This document shows positions 17,193 to 25,083 of a stretch of DNA of 64,000 nucleotides, one piece after another (the first letter of the stretch is position 1; each line of letters opens with the position of its first letter). The DNA comes from Azospirillum sp. SYSU D00513 (GTDB lineage Bacteria; Pseudomonadota; Alphaproteobacteria; Azospirillales; Azospirillaceae), in assembly GCF_017356015.1 (NCBI RefSeq), contig NZ_JAFIQV010000001.1:124001-188000 (forward strand). Reading direction: 5' to 3'. Under the pieces are notes generated by a model. The model was not told where the DNA came from and did no database searches. It worked only from the letters and a program-made list of their open reading frames with translations. The position numbers were made by a program, and so were the translations under genes.

Positions 17193-17972
17193 ATGGCCGG
17201 AAGCGTGACGACGACGCGCGAGGGGGCGGCGGCCACCCTGCATCTCAGCAACCCCGGCCGGCTGAACGCCTTCGACAAGCCGATGTGGCACGGGCTGATC
17301 GGCGCCCTGCGCGGCCTCGCCGAGGACGACGGCGTGCGCGTGGTGGTGCTGCGCGGGGACGGAGGCAAGGCCTTCAGCCCCGGCGCCGACATCGCGGAAT
17401 TCGAGGCGGAGCGCAACAGCCCCGAACAGGGCCGGGCCTATGGCGAGCTGATGGACGAGGGGCTGGCCCTGCTTCGCACCCTGCCCCAGCCGACCCTGGC
17501 GGCGATCCAGGGGGCCTGCTGCGGGATCGGGCTGGCGGTCGCGCTGGCCTGCGACCTGCGGGTCTGCACGGCGGACAGCCGCTTCGGGGTTCCGGTCAGC
17601 CGGCTCGGCGTGTCGATGGGGCCGACGGAGCTGGCGCTGGTGGCGGAGGTCGCGGGCGGCCCGGCGGCGCTGGAGATCCTGCTGGAGGGCCGGATCTTCG
17701 GCGCGCCGGAGGCGAAGGACAAGCGGCTGGTCCACCGCATCGTCGCCGAGGCCGACTTCGAGGCCGAGGTAGGGGCGACGGTGGAGCGCGTCGCCGCCGG
17801 GGCGCCGCTCGCCGCCCGGCTGCACAAGCGCTACGTCCGCCGCCTCGCCGACCCCGCCCCGCTCACCGAGGCGGAGATCGCGGACTGCTACCGCTGCTTC
17901 GGCACGGAGGATTTCCGCGAGGGCTACCGGGCCTTCCTGGAAAAGCGCAGGCCCGTGTTCCGGGGCCGGTAG
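17193..17972 (+). CDS. Enoyl-CoA hydratase/isomerase family protein
   Basis: A 259-residue crotonase-fold enzyme. Oxyanion-hole segments are KAFSPGADIAEFEAE and QGACCGIGLAVALACDLR, and RFGVPVSRLGVSMGP follows. The expected catalytic glutamates of classical hydratases are not both evident: the second position region reads GPTELALVAEV. Hydratase, isomerase or related activity therefore remains open. ATG 17193 has GAGGAG nine bases upstream. It is transcribed alone, convergent with the BenE-family symporter gene. Confidence 0.85.
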   Translation: MAGSVTTTREGAAATLHLSNPGRLNAFDKPMWHGLIGALRGLAEDDGVRVVVLRGDGGKAFSPGADIAEFEAERNSPEQGRAYGELMDEGLALLRTLPQPTLAAIQGACCGIGLAVALACDLRVCTADSRFGVPVSRLGVSMGPTELALVAEVAGGPAALEILLEGRIFGAPEAKDKRLVHRIVAEADFEAEVGATVERVAAGAPLAARLHKRYVRRLADPAPLTEAEIADCYRCFGTEDFREGYRAFLEKRRPVFRGR

Positions 17973-17979
17973 GCTTTGC

Positions 17980-19200
17980 CTACTCCGCCGCCTCCGCGGC
18001 GGGCTGCGGCGACGGGCGCGGGCGGTGCAGCAGGTACATGCCGCCCCCCAGCAGCAGCCCCCAGAAGGCGGAGCCGATGCCGAACAGCGACAGGCCCGAC
18101 GCCGTGACCAGCAGCGTCATCACGGCGGGCGTGCGGTACTCCTCCGACTGGACGGCGCCGAGCATGGCCGAGCCGAAGGCGCCGATCAGGGCGAGGCCGG
18201 CCACCGCCTCGATCAGGATCGGCGGGGACTGGGTGACCACGGTGGCGGTGACCGCCGCCAGCCCGGTGAGGAGCAGATGGCCGACCCCGCACATCGCCGC
18301 CGCCTGCCAGCGGCGCGCCGGGTTGGGATCGGCGTCCGGCCCGGCGCAGATCGCCGCCGTGATGGCCGCGAAGTTGACCGCCGGGGAGCCGAAGAGCGCG
18401 GCGATGGACGAGGCCGCCCCGGTCACCAGGAAGGGCGGGCCGACCCGCGGATGAAAGCCGTAGCTCGCCAGCACCGTCAGGCCGGGGATGTTCTGCGAGG
18501 CCATGGTGACGATGAAGAGCGGCACCGACAGGCCGATCACCGTTTCCAGCGTGAAGACCGGCGCCACGAAGGTCAGGCGCGGCCAGAGGTCGGCGGGCAG
18601 CGCCTGCCCCGGCGCGTCGAGCATCATGGCGCCGAGCGCCACGAGGACTGCCGCCGGCACGGCGTAGAGCCGCGCGAAGCGCCCCACCACCACCCAGGTC
18701 GCCAGCACCAGAAGCGCCGTTTCCGGCACCTTGGTGACCGCGACGAAGGGCGCCAGGCACAGCTTCAGCAGGATGCCCGCCAGCATGGCGCTGGCGAGCG
18801 GCTTCGGGATCGCGGCGACCCAGCGGCCGAGCGGCGTCCAGAAACCCGCCAGCATGATCAGCAGGCCGGTCACGATGAAGGCCCCGACCGCAGCCGGGAA
18901 GCCACCCTCGATCGGCCCCGTGGTGGCGAGCAGCGCCACGCCCGGCGTGGTCCAGGCGATGCTGATCGGCAGGCGGCTGCGCCAGCTCAGCAGGATCGCC
19001 GACAGGCCCAGCGCGATGCCGATCGCCACGAGGCCGGAGGTGATCTGCTCCCGGTTTGCACCCGCCCCGGCGATGCCCTGCACCACCAGCGCCACGGAGC
19101 TGGCGTAACCGACCAAGGCCGCGAGCAGCCCCGCGGCGAAGGCGCTCGGCGAGAAGCCGGTAGCCGGGCTGTCCGGCGTGGAAGGCGCTGATGTCGTCAT
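17980..19200 (-). CDS. benE: BenE family benzoate/H+ symporter-like protein
   Basis: A 406-residue inner-membrane transporter with about 12 hydrophobic segments. It has the BenE-type motifs PISIAWTTPGVALLATTG, PKPLASAMLAGILLKL, VPLFIVTMASQNIPGLTVL and GFHPRVGPPFLVTG, the last being near the nucleobase/benzoate transporter signature, plus SPAVNFAAITAAICAG. It probably takes up benzoate or another aromatic acid, but no benzoate-degradation genes lie nearby, so the substrate is not confirmed. ATG 19200 gives a family-like start. It is divergent from a GntR regulator, with a palindromic operator between them. Confidence 0.85.
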   Translation of the reverse strand: MTTSAPSTPDSPATGFSPSAFAAGLLAALVGYASSVALVVQGIAGAGANREQITSGLVAIGIALGLSAILLSWRSRLPISIAWTTPGVALLATTGPIEGGFPAAVGAFIVTGLLIMLAGFWTPLGRWVAAIPKPLASAMLAGILLKLCLAPFVAVTKVPETALLVLATWVVVGRFARLYAVPAAVLVALGAMMLDAPGQALPADLWPRLTFVAPVFTLETVIGLSVPLFIVTMASQNIPGLTVLASYGFHPRVGPPFLVTGAASSIAALFGSPAVNFAAITAAICAGPDADPNPARRWQAAAMCGVGHLLLTGLAAVTATVVTQSPPILIEAVAGLALIGAFGSAMLGAVQSEEYRTPAVMTLLVTASGLSLFGIGSAFWGLLLGGGMYLLHRPRPSPQPAAEAAE

Positions 19201-19250
19201 GGCGTGGTCCCGCCGTCTTCGTGATTGAGCCCTGTCGGCATCCTTGTTAG

Positions 19251-19262
19251 ATTGGATCCAAT
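19251..19262. promoter_or_regulatory. Palindromic operator, probable GntR site
   Basis: ATTGGATCCAAT is a perfect 12-base palindrome in the 84-base gap between the divergent BenE-type and GntR genes, 22 bases upstream of the regulator's ATG. Its size and AT-rich ends suit FadR-type GntR operators, so it may serve autoregulation and control of the symporter. Confidence 0.6.
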
Positions 19263-19284
19263 ATCCGCGCAAGAGGCTTCGCAC

Positions 19285-19977
19285 ATGACCACCGACCTGA
19301 CCCGCCTGGTCGAAACGACGCGGCCGCGTTTCCGCACGGCGACGGAGTTCGTGGAGGCGACCCTGCGGGCGGCGATCCTGGACGGGGTGCTGGCCGCGGG
19401 CGCGCCGCTGCGGCAGGAGGAGCTGGCCGCCGCCTTCGGCGTCAGCCGCATGCCCGTGCGCGAGGCGCTGCGCCAGCTGGAGGCGACGGCCCTAGTGGAG
19501 TTCCACCCGCACCGCGGGGCTGTGGTGGCGGAGATCTCGGCGGAAGACGCCGCCGACATCAGCGCCATCCGTGCCGCCATCGAGCCGCAGGCCCTGCGCC
19601 TGTCGCTGCCGCATCTGGAAAAGGCCGATTTCGACCGCGCCGCCGAACTGATCGCGGAGATGGACGCGGAAAAGGATTTCGGCCGTATGGGTGAGCTGAA
19701 CCGGCGCCTGCACATGACGCTCTACGCGCGGGCGGGCCGCCCCCGGCTGCTGACGCTGGTGGAGCAGCATCTGGCGGCGGCCGACCGCTACCTCCGCTTC
19801 CAGTTCACGGCGCTGGGTTACCACCCGCAGAGCCAGGACGAGCATTACGCCCTGCTCGGCGCCTGCCGGGCCGGCGAGCTGGAGCAGGCCTGCCAGCTGC
19901 TGACCGAACATGTGCTGTACGCCGAGACGCGCCTCACCGCCTTCCTGCGCGAGCGCGAGACCACGGCGCAGGACTGA
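19285..19977 (+). CDS. GntR family transcriptional regulator (FadR/FCD type)
   Basis: A 230-residue DNA-binding regulator. The N-terminal winged helix (residues about 20-85) contains LRQEELAAAFGVSRMPVREAL and TALVEFHPHRGAVVAEI. The FCD effector domain follows, with IRAAIEPQALRLSL, the metal/ligand region LNRRLHMTLYARAG, and a further histidine in SQDEHYALLGA. ATG 19285 follows AAGAGG by eight bases. Position opposite the benzoate-type symporter suggests that it responds to a carboxylic acid substrate and controls that gene; the effector is not determined. Confidence 0.87.
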   Translation: MTTDLTRLVETTRPRFRTATEFVEATLRAAILDGVLAAGAPLRQEELAAAFGVSRMPVREALRQLEATALVEFHPHRGAVVAEISAEDAADISAIRAAIEPQALRLSLPHLEKADFDRAAELIAEMDAEKDFGRMGELNRRLHMTLYARAGRPRLLTLVEQHLAAADRYLRFQFTALGYHPQSQDEHYALLGACRAGELEQACQLLTEHVLYAETRLTAFLRERETTAQD

Positions 19978-20092
19978 AGGCGGGTGACGGGCCGGCGCAT
20001 GGCTGGGCCGTGATCCCGACGGTTTCCAGCTCGCGTCCACGCCCCATAGTTTGTGGTGACGCATTCCCTTAAGCCTTCGGATTTCCGTCTTC

Positions 20093-21592
20093 ATGGCCGC
20101 GCCCCCGGAACGCTTACCCCCAGAACGCCTGGCCCAGGACCGCTCGTCGCGCACCATCCCGCTGATCGTCGCCGTCGCCCTGTTCATGGAGGCGCTCGAT
20201 TCCACGGTGATCGCCACCGTGCTGCCGCAGATCGCCCAGTCCATGGGCGAGGACCCGCTGCGGCTCAGCATGGCGATGACCTCCTACCTGCTGGCATTGG
20301 CGGTGTTCCTGCCGGCCAGCGGCTGGGTCGCCGACCGGTTCGGCGCGCGCACGGTCTTCGCCTCGGCCATCGTCGTGTTCCTGGCCGGGTCGGTGCTCTG
20401 CGGCCTGTCGCAAAGCCTGTTGCAGCTGGTGGGCGCGCGCATCGTGCAGGGCATCGGCGGCGCCATGATGGTGCCGGTCGGGCGGCTGATCCTGCTGCGC
20501 TCGGTGCCGAGGGACCAGCTGGTGGCCGCGATCAGCCGCATGGCGGTGCCGGCCTTGATCGGCCCGGCGGTGGGGCCGGTGGTCGGCGGCTTCATCGCGA
20601 CCTATGCCTCCTGGCGCTGGATCTTCTACATCAACGTCCCCATCGGGCTGATCGGGCTGGTCCTGGTCCTGCGGCTGATTCCTAATGTCCGGGTGGAGGA
20701 GCGCACGCCCTTCGACGGGCGCGGCTTCCTTCTGGCAGCGCTGGCGCTGGCCGCCACCCTGTTCGGGGTGGAGAATCTGGGGCATGGCGTCCTGCCGGGC
20801 TGGGCCGTGGCGGCGGTGCTGGCGACCGCCCTGCTGGCCGCACTGCTCTATGTACGGCACGCGCGCCGCCACCCGAGGCCGCTGCTCGACCTGTCGCTGC
20901 TGCGCTTCCAGACCTACCGGGCGTCGGTCACCAGTGGGACTCTGTTCCGCATCGGCATCGGTGCCTCCTCGCTGTTGGTGCCGCTGCTGCTCCAGCTGGG
21001 GTTCGGCTTCACGGCCTTCGAGGCGGGCAGCCTCACCTTCGCCGGGGCGGCGGGCGCCATCCTCATGAAGGTGGCGGCGGGGCCGGTGCTGCGCCGTTTC
21101 GGCTTCCGCCGCGTGCTGATCGTGAACGGGCTGCTCAGTGGCTTGGTCCTGATGGGCCACGCCCTGCTGCGGCCGGACACGCCGCACCTGCTCATCATCG
21201 GGGTGCTGCTGCTGGCGGGTTTCCTGCGGTCCCTGCAATTCACGGGCATCAACACGCTGGCCTACGCCGAGGTGCCGCAGCCGCGCATGAGCGGCGCCAA
21301 CGCGCTGGCGAGCGTGATGCAGCAGCTCTCGCTCAGCCTCGGCGTGGCGGCCGGCGCTGTCATGCTGCACCTGACCCATGTCTGGAGCGGCCGGGCGGCG
21401 ATCGGGTCGGCCCAGCTGTCGGCGGCCGACTTCGTGCCCGCCTTCCTGATCCTGGGGGTGCTGTCCTGGCTGTCGGTCCTGTTCTACCGCGGCCTGCCGC
21501 CCGGCGCCGGCGACGAGGTCAGCGGCCACCGCAGCCGCCGCAAGCGGCAGACCGCAGTCCCCCCGCCCGAGATGATGGACGCGGCGGACTGA
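20093..21592 (+). CDS. MFS transporter, DHA2 (EmrB/QacA) family
   Basis: A 499-residue drug/H+ antiporter with 14 predicted membrane segments. Motif A is GWVADRFGARTVF, motif B-like is LVGARIVQGIGGAMMVPVGR, and motif C-like is ALIGPAVGPVVGGFIATYAS. The first segment carries MEALDSTVIATVLPQIAQS, typical of the DHA2 group. The C-terminus is basic and polar. Substrate is unknown. Transcribed alone; no membrane-fusion partner is adjacent. The start ATG 20093 gives a 20-residue cytoplasmic tail before the first segment. Confidence 0.88.
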   Translation: MAAPPERLPPERLAQDRSSRTIPLIVAVALFMEALDSTVIATVLPQIAQSMGEDPLRLSMAMTSYLLALAVFLPASGWVADRFGARTVFASAIVVFLAGSVLCGLSQSLLQLVGARIVQGIGGAMMVPVGRLILLRSVPRDQLVAAISRMAVPALIGPAVGPVVGGFIATYASWRWIFYINVPIGLIGLVLVLRLIPNVRVEERTPFDGRGFLLAALALAATLFGVENLGHGVLPGWAVAAVLATALLAALLYVRHARRHPRPLLDLSLLRFQTYRASVTSGTLFRIGIGASSLLVPLLLQLGFGFTAFEAGSLTFAGAAGAILMKVAAGPVLRRFGFRRVLIVNGLLSGLVLMGHALLRPDTPHLLIIGVLLLAGFLRSLQFTGINTLAYAEVPQPRMSGANALASVMQQLSLSLGVAAGAVMLHLTHVWSGRAAIGSAQLSAADFVPAFLILGVLSWLSVLFYRGLPPGAGDEVSGHRSRRKRQTAVPPPEMMDAAD

Positions 21593-21902
21593 CGCCCCGG
21601 TAGCGGCCTCGCGCAGCCACGGCGGAGTCGCAGCGCCTTATATGCTGCACCGCTCCCAAGCCCCGTTTCCACGCCGCCGGACGCTTGTGCAAAGCCGGTG
21701 AAACGGGTGCGAAACGGTCCAAAAGGCCGGCTTAGCCAAAATATCTGATCAATGTTGCCTATTTTTCGTGCCAACGGCTTCGGTTGCGCGTGCGTTCTTC
21801 CCGTCTGCCCGTTATAAACATGCATAGCGGCCATGCGCCGACCAAATAATGACCGATGAGCGCGCGGTCCTCCCCGGGAGCGCCGCGTGCGGGACAGGAA
21901 GA
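21593..21902. other. Intergenic region upstream of the LysR regulator
   Basis: A 310-base gap. It turns AT-richer toward its right half and contains TATAAA at about 21813, a good -10 candidate for the regulator gene, without a clear -35. An in-frame ATG at 21849 could extend the regulator by 18 residues. I see no other gene or hairpin of note. Confidence 0.35.
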
Positions 21903-22793
21903 ATGGACTGGGACAAGCTTCGCGTCTTCCATGCCGTGGCCGAGGCCGGAAGTTTCACCCACGCCGGTGAGACGCTGAACCTCAGCCAATCGGCGGTCAG
22001 CCGGCAGATCAGCGCGCTGGAGGAGAGCCTCGGCGTGCCGCTGTTCCACCGGCACGCGCGCGGGCTGATCCTGACCGAACAGGGCGAACTGCTGCACCGG
22101 ACCGCCCGCGACGTCTTCGCCAAGCTCTCCATGACCGAGGCGATGCTGACGGAAAGCCGCGAGCACGCCAAGGGCCCCCTGCGGGTCACCACCACCATCG
22201 CCTTCGGCTCGACCTGGCTGACGCCGCGCATCAGCGAGTTCATGTCGATCTACCCGGACATCCAGCTGACGCTGCTGTTCGACGACAACGAGCTGGACCT
22301 CGCCATGCGCGAGGCGGACATCGCCATCCGCATGAACACCCCGCGCCAGCCGGACCTGATCCAGCGGCACCTGATGACGATCCGCTTCCACCTCTACGCC
22401 CACCAGAGCTACCTGAAGAAGCGCGGCACCCCAAAGGCCGTGGCCGAGCTGGATTCGCACGACCTCATCAGCTACCCGCCGGATGCCCGCGCGCCGATCA
22501 GCAACGTGAACTGGATCACCGAGCTGCTGGAATCCTCGGGCAGCGCGCGCAAGCCGGTGCTCCAGGTGAACAACATGTACGCGATCTACCGCGCCGTGGA
22601 GACGGGGCTGGGCGTCGGCTCCCTGCCCGACTTCCTGGTCGGCGACAGCAAGGAGCTGGTCCGCGTCCTGCCCGAGCTGAGCGGCCCGAAGGTCGACGCC
22701 TATTTCGTCTATGCCGAGGAGCTGCGCCATTCCAAGCGCATTGCGGTCTTCCGCGACTTCCTCGTCCGCAAGGTCGCCGAGACCCCCTTCTGA
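21903..22793 (+). CDS. LysR-type regulator of the VtlR/LsrB group
   Basis: A 296-residue regulator. The DNA-binding domain reads MDWDKLRVFHAVAEAGSFTH, LNLSQSAVSRQISALEESLG and LFHRHARGLILTEQGELL, very close to Brucella VtlR and Sinorhizobium/Agrobacterium LsrB as I know them. The effector domain begins GPLRVTTTIAFGSTWLTP. VtlR activates the small RNA abcR2, and LsrB is tied to redox and envelope responses. Unlike LsrB, which uses cysteines, this protein from 21903 has no cysteine at all. ATG 21903 has AGGAAG just before it; a longer start at 21849 is possible. A probable small RNA of matching type lies 190 bases downstream on the same strand. Confidence 0.85.
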   Translation: MDWDKLRVFHAVAEAGSFTHAGETLNLSQSAVSRQISALEESLGVPLFHRHARGLILTEQGELLHRTARDVFAKLSMTEAMLTESREHAKGPLRVTTTIAFGSTWLTPRISEFMSIYPDIQLTLLFDDNELDLAMREADIAIRMNTPRQPDLIQRHLMTIRFHLYAHQSYLKKRGTPKAVAELDSHDLISYPPDARAPISNVNWITELLESSGSARKPVLQVNNMYAIYRAVETGLGVGSLPDFLVGDSKELVRVLPELSGPKVDAYFVYAEELRHSKRIAVFRDFLVRKVAETPF

Positions 22794-22809
22794 CGCTTCG
22801 GATGGCCGC

Positions 22810-22839
22810 CCGGCCGGGGCAGCAACACGCCCCGGCCGG
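22810..22839 (+). terminator. Hairpin after the LysR gene
   Basis: CCGGCCGGGGC and GCCCCGGCCGG pair perfectly over 11 bases around an 8-base loop, 17 bases past the stop codon. It lacks a U-run, so it is a terminator-like hairpin rather than a textbook one. Confidence 0.6.
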
Positions 22840-22985
22840 TCAAAGCGCAGGCAACCGGCCAGATCGTCGCACCCCCGAACCATTTCTGCCAAACCCTTGT
22901 TTTTCAAGGCCTTGAAAGCCATGCGCGCCTTGCATGGTAGCTGCATGGAATTGTGAGTGGATTAAGTCGCGCCAAATGATCAAAT

Positions 22986-23133
22986 TTTGGCCGTTGGCTG
23001 CTGCGACGCAGCACTCAGCAGTTTCATCCCGGAATCGCTCCCGGGATTGGGTCGTAGGACCCAGCGTCTCCCAGACGTGAAGCCTCCCTGTTCAACTCGC
23101 CGGCAGCCCAATGGGTTAGCCGGCGTTTTTTTT
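22986..23133 (+). ncRNA. Probable trans-acting small RNA (AbcR/alpha-r15-like), next to the VtlR/LsrB-type regulator
   Basis: No coding bias is visible here, but a strong folded transcript is. Hairpins in order: TGCTGC/GCAGCA (22999-23013), ATCCCGG/CCGGGAT around 23026-23046 with a CGCUC loop, GGGTC/GACCC (23049-23061), CGTC/GACG at about 23065-23077 presenting UCCCA in its loop, then unpaired GCCUCCCUG (23082-23090), then the terminator. Several CUCC/UCCC stretches exposed in loops are what AbcR small RNAs use to cover Shine-Dalgarno sites. A promoter with TTGTGA (22951) and AATGAT (22975) would start it near 22986. The 5' end and the family assignment are inference. Confidence 0.6.
23098..23133 (+). 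terminator. Strong intrinsic terminator of the small RNA
   Basis: CGCCGGC (23098-23104) and GCCGGCG (23119-23125) close a stem that continues inward as AGCCC/GGGUU, followed at once by eight T (23126-23133). It is the best intrinsic terminator in the window, and no protein gene ends before it. Confidence 0.9.
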
Positions 23134-23420
23134 GGCGGTGAGTACAACGGCACGCATCCTCGTGCTGAGTTCTTATCCACCTGCTGTGCCCAGATGCACT
23201 TATCGGAAGCAGCATTCCCTCCTGCCGCCACGCAAGCGCTTCTTTGGGCTGCTGAGCGCTTTGAGCGCCTGTCGTAAATGCCATGCCGTCCCGCTGCCGA
23301 CCCCGTTCTTCCGGAACCAGCAGCTTCCAGCCGACCAATGTTCAAGTGACCAGTTCCGTCGTTTCGGCCATGCTTCGAAAGGCGCATGCCGGCGCACAGA
23401 ACAAAGAACAGAGGCAGGAC

Positions 23421-23615
23421 ATGATGTGGAAATTCGCGAAGCTGGGGTTCCTGACCGGGGCCGGCATGAGCGTCCTGCGGTTGATCGCGACCGCCCTGTT
23501 CGGCGAAGGCCTGACCCGTGCGGAGATCGCACCGGCCATCGCGATTCCGGTCGTGATGCTGGTGCTGGGCGCCATGCTGGACTTCGCCCTGTCCCGGCGC
23601 ACGCGGGGGAAATGA
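23421..23615 (+). CDS. 64-residue membrane protein of unknown function
   Basis: Starts MMWKFAKLGFLTGAGMSVLR and has two hydrophobic segments, about residues 8-26 and 38-58 (IAPAIAIPVVMLVLGAMLDF), ending in a basic RRTRGK tail. This is a small two-span inner-membrane protein. GAGGCAGGA precedes the paired ATGs at 23421 and 23424. I do not recognise a family. It lies between the small RNA and an XRE regulator on the same strand; no partner is obvious. Confidence 0.6.
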   Translation: MMWKFAKLGFLTGAGMSVLRLIATALFGEGLTRAEIAPAIAIPVVMLVLGAMLDFALSRRTRGK

Positions 23616-23787
23616 GAACGCCCGGTCCAGCCGTCGCCGCCCCGCGGCGGATTGGACCGCGGTTCGGCTCCCTGGACACAACTCCACCCACCACTTCCGC
23701 GCAAAGCCCATTGCCAAACCCCTGTCTTTTCCGCCATGCATATGCATGCGCGGCTGCGCCGGCGGATGGCCGGGGCGTCTTGACGGG

Positions 23788-24288
23788 ATGGGGTGGATGG
23801 CACGAGGCAGGCGGAAGAACAACGCGGCGCCCGAGGAGGATGAGGGCGGACCGGACGCGGTCGATGTGCATGTCGGCGCGCGGATCAGGCTGCGCCGCAC
23901 GCTGCTGGGCATGAACCAGACGCGGCTCGCCGAGGCGGTCGGGCTCACCTTCCAGCAGATCCAGAAGTACGAGAAGGGATCGAACCGGGTTTCCTCCTCG
24001 AAGCTCTGGCAGTTCAGCCGCGCCCTGCATGTGCCGGTGTCCTTCTTCTTCGACGACCTGCCCGACGATCTCCGGGCGCGGGCCGGCCTTGCGCCGGCGG
24101 GATTGCCGTCCGGCGCGCCGGACGCGGACGCGGCGCCCGCCGCCGAATCGGAAATGGACGTGATGAACCGGCGCGAGACGCTGGAGCTGATGAAGGCCTT
24201 CTCGCGGATCGACGATCCCGCCGCACGCCAGCGCCTGTTCGAGATGTTCAAGACGATCGGCGACGCGCTCGCCGCCCGCCGGGATTGA
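23788..24288 (+). CDS. XRE family transcriptional regulator
   Basis: About 166 residues. The helix-turn-helix domain (about residues 25-85) reads HVGARIRLRRTLLGMNQTRL, AEAVGLTFQQIQKYEKGSNR and VSSSKLWQFSRALHVPVSFF, the common alphaproteobacterial XRE type. A Pro/Ala-rich linker and a C-terminal helix (ETLELMKAFSRIDDPAARQR, LFEMFKTIGDAL) follow. Two ATGs (23788 and 23797) are candidates; neither has a strong ribosome site. Target genes are unknown. The SRAP gene begins 65 bases downstream on the same strand. Confidence 0.85.
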   Translation: MGWMARGRRKNNAAPEEDEGGPDAVDVHVGARIRLRRTLLGMNQTRLAEAVGLTFQQIQKYEKGSNRVSSSKLWQFSRALHVPVSFFFDDLPDDLRARAGLAPAGLPSGAPDADAAPAAESEMDVMNRRETLELMKAFSRIDDPAARQRLFEMFKTIGDALAARRD

Positions 24289-24353
24289 CGTCCGCCAAGG
24301 AGTGACGGCGGCAAAGATTGACGCCGGCTCTGGCACTCCCCATGCTCCTGGGC

Positions 24354-25055
24354 ATGTGCGGACGCTTTGCCATACACACCAACGCAAGCACGATCCTGGA
24401 ACGGACGGGGGCCAAGGGGCCCGCGCCGGAGTTTGGGGCGCGCTACAACGCGGCCCCGACGCAGAGCCTGCCCGTTGTCCGGCGCCACCCCGACAGCGGG
24501 GACCGGGTGCTCGGGCTCCTGCGCTGGGGGCTGGTGCCGGTCTGGGCGAAGGACGCGGGCATCGGCGCCAAGATGATCAACGCGCGCGCGGAATCCCTGT
24601 CCGAAAAGCCGGCTTTCCGGAACGCGTTGCGCAAGCGGCGCTGCCTCGTCCCCTTCGACGCCTATTATGAATGGCGCAAGGACGGCACGGCCAAGATCCC
24701 CTACGCCATCGGAACCGACAGCAACGGCGTGGACGCCTTCGCCGGGCTGTGGGAGGGCTGGAAGGATCCGGCGACAGGGGACTGGCTGCACAGCTTCACC
24801 ATCGTCACCACCACGGCGAACGAGGCGACCAGCCACATCCACGAGCGCATGCCGGTGATCCTGCCGCCCGACCGCTGGGGCGCCTGGCTGGGCGAGGAGG
24901 AGGCCGGGCCCGCCGAACTCCAGGACATGCTGGCCCCCTACCCGGCGGCGCACATGCGCGTGTGGCCGGTGGGCAAGGATGTCGGGAACGTGCGCAACGA
25001 CCGCCCCGACCTGATCGACGCCATCCAGAGCGGGCCGGCGATCAACCCGGCCTGA
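24354..25055 (+). CDS. SRAP-domain protein (YedK/HMCES-like)
   Basis: A 233-residue protein that crosslinks to abasic sites in single-stranded DNA through its N-terminal cysteine and so shields them. Cys2 in MCGRFAIHT must become the N-terminus after methionine removal, which fixes the start at 24354 rather than at an ATG 36 bases earlier. Other key parts are YNAAPTQ, LRWGLVPVWAKD, MINARAES (Asn about 76), FDAYYEWRKDG (Glu about 106) and SHIHERMPVIL with the active-site histidine. Length is normal. Transcription is probably alone or with the XRE gene upstream. Confidence 0.92.
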   Translation: MCGRFAIHTNASTILERTGAKGPAPEFGARYNAAPTQSLPVVRRHPDSGDRVLGLLRWGLVPVWAKDAGIGAKMINARAESLSEKPAFRNALRKRRCLVPFDAYYEWRKDGTAKIPYAIGTDSNGVDAFAGLWEGWKDPATGDWLHSFTIVTTTANEATSHIHERMPVILPPDRWGAWLGEEEAGPAELQDMLAPYPAAHMRVWPVGKDVGNVRNDRPDLIDAIQSGPAINPA

Positions 25056-25083
25056 GCCCTTTCCTACCGCTCCCCGTCCCCCT

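Noticed and set aside
14640-17972. A 1110-codon plus-strand open frame
   Set aside because: It runs antisense through the DppB-type permease and the binding protein and enters the real enoyl-CoA hydratase only at 17193. The upstream part is Arg/Gln/His-rich without any domain, as expected of a shadow in high-GC DNA.
23076-23105. Part of a possible tRNA (TTCAACTC resembling a T-loop)
   Set aside because: No acceptor stem, anticodon arm or correct spacing can be found around it.
22987-23277. A 96-codon frame across the small-RNA region
   Set aside because: It crosses the strong terminator at 23098-23133, has no ribosome site and lacks the third-position GC of neighbouring genes.
23134-23420. 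A second, tandem AbcR-type small RNA
   Set aside because: There is a CCCTCCTG motif and a short GCGCT/AGCGC hairpin, but no terminator and no promoter that I could support.
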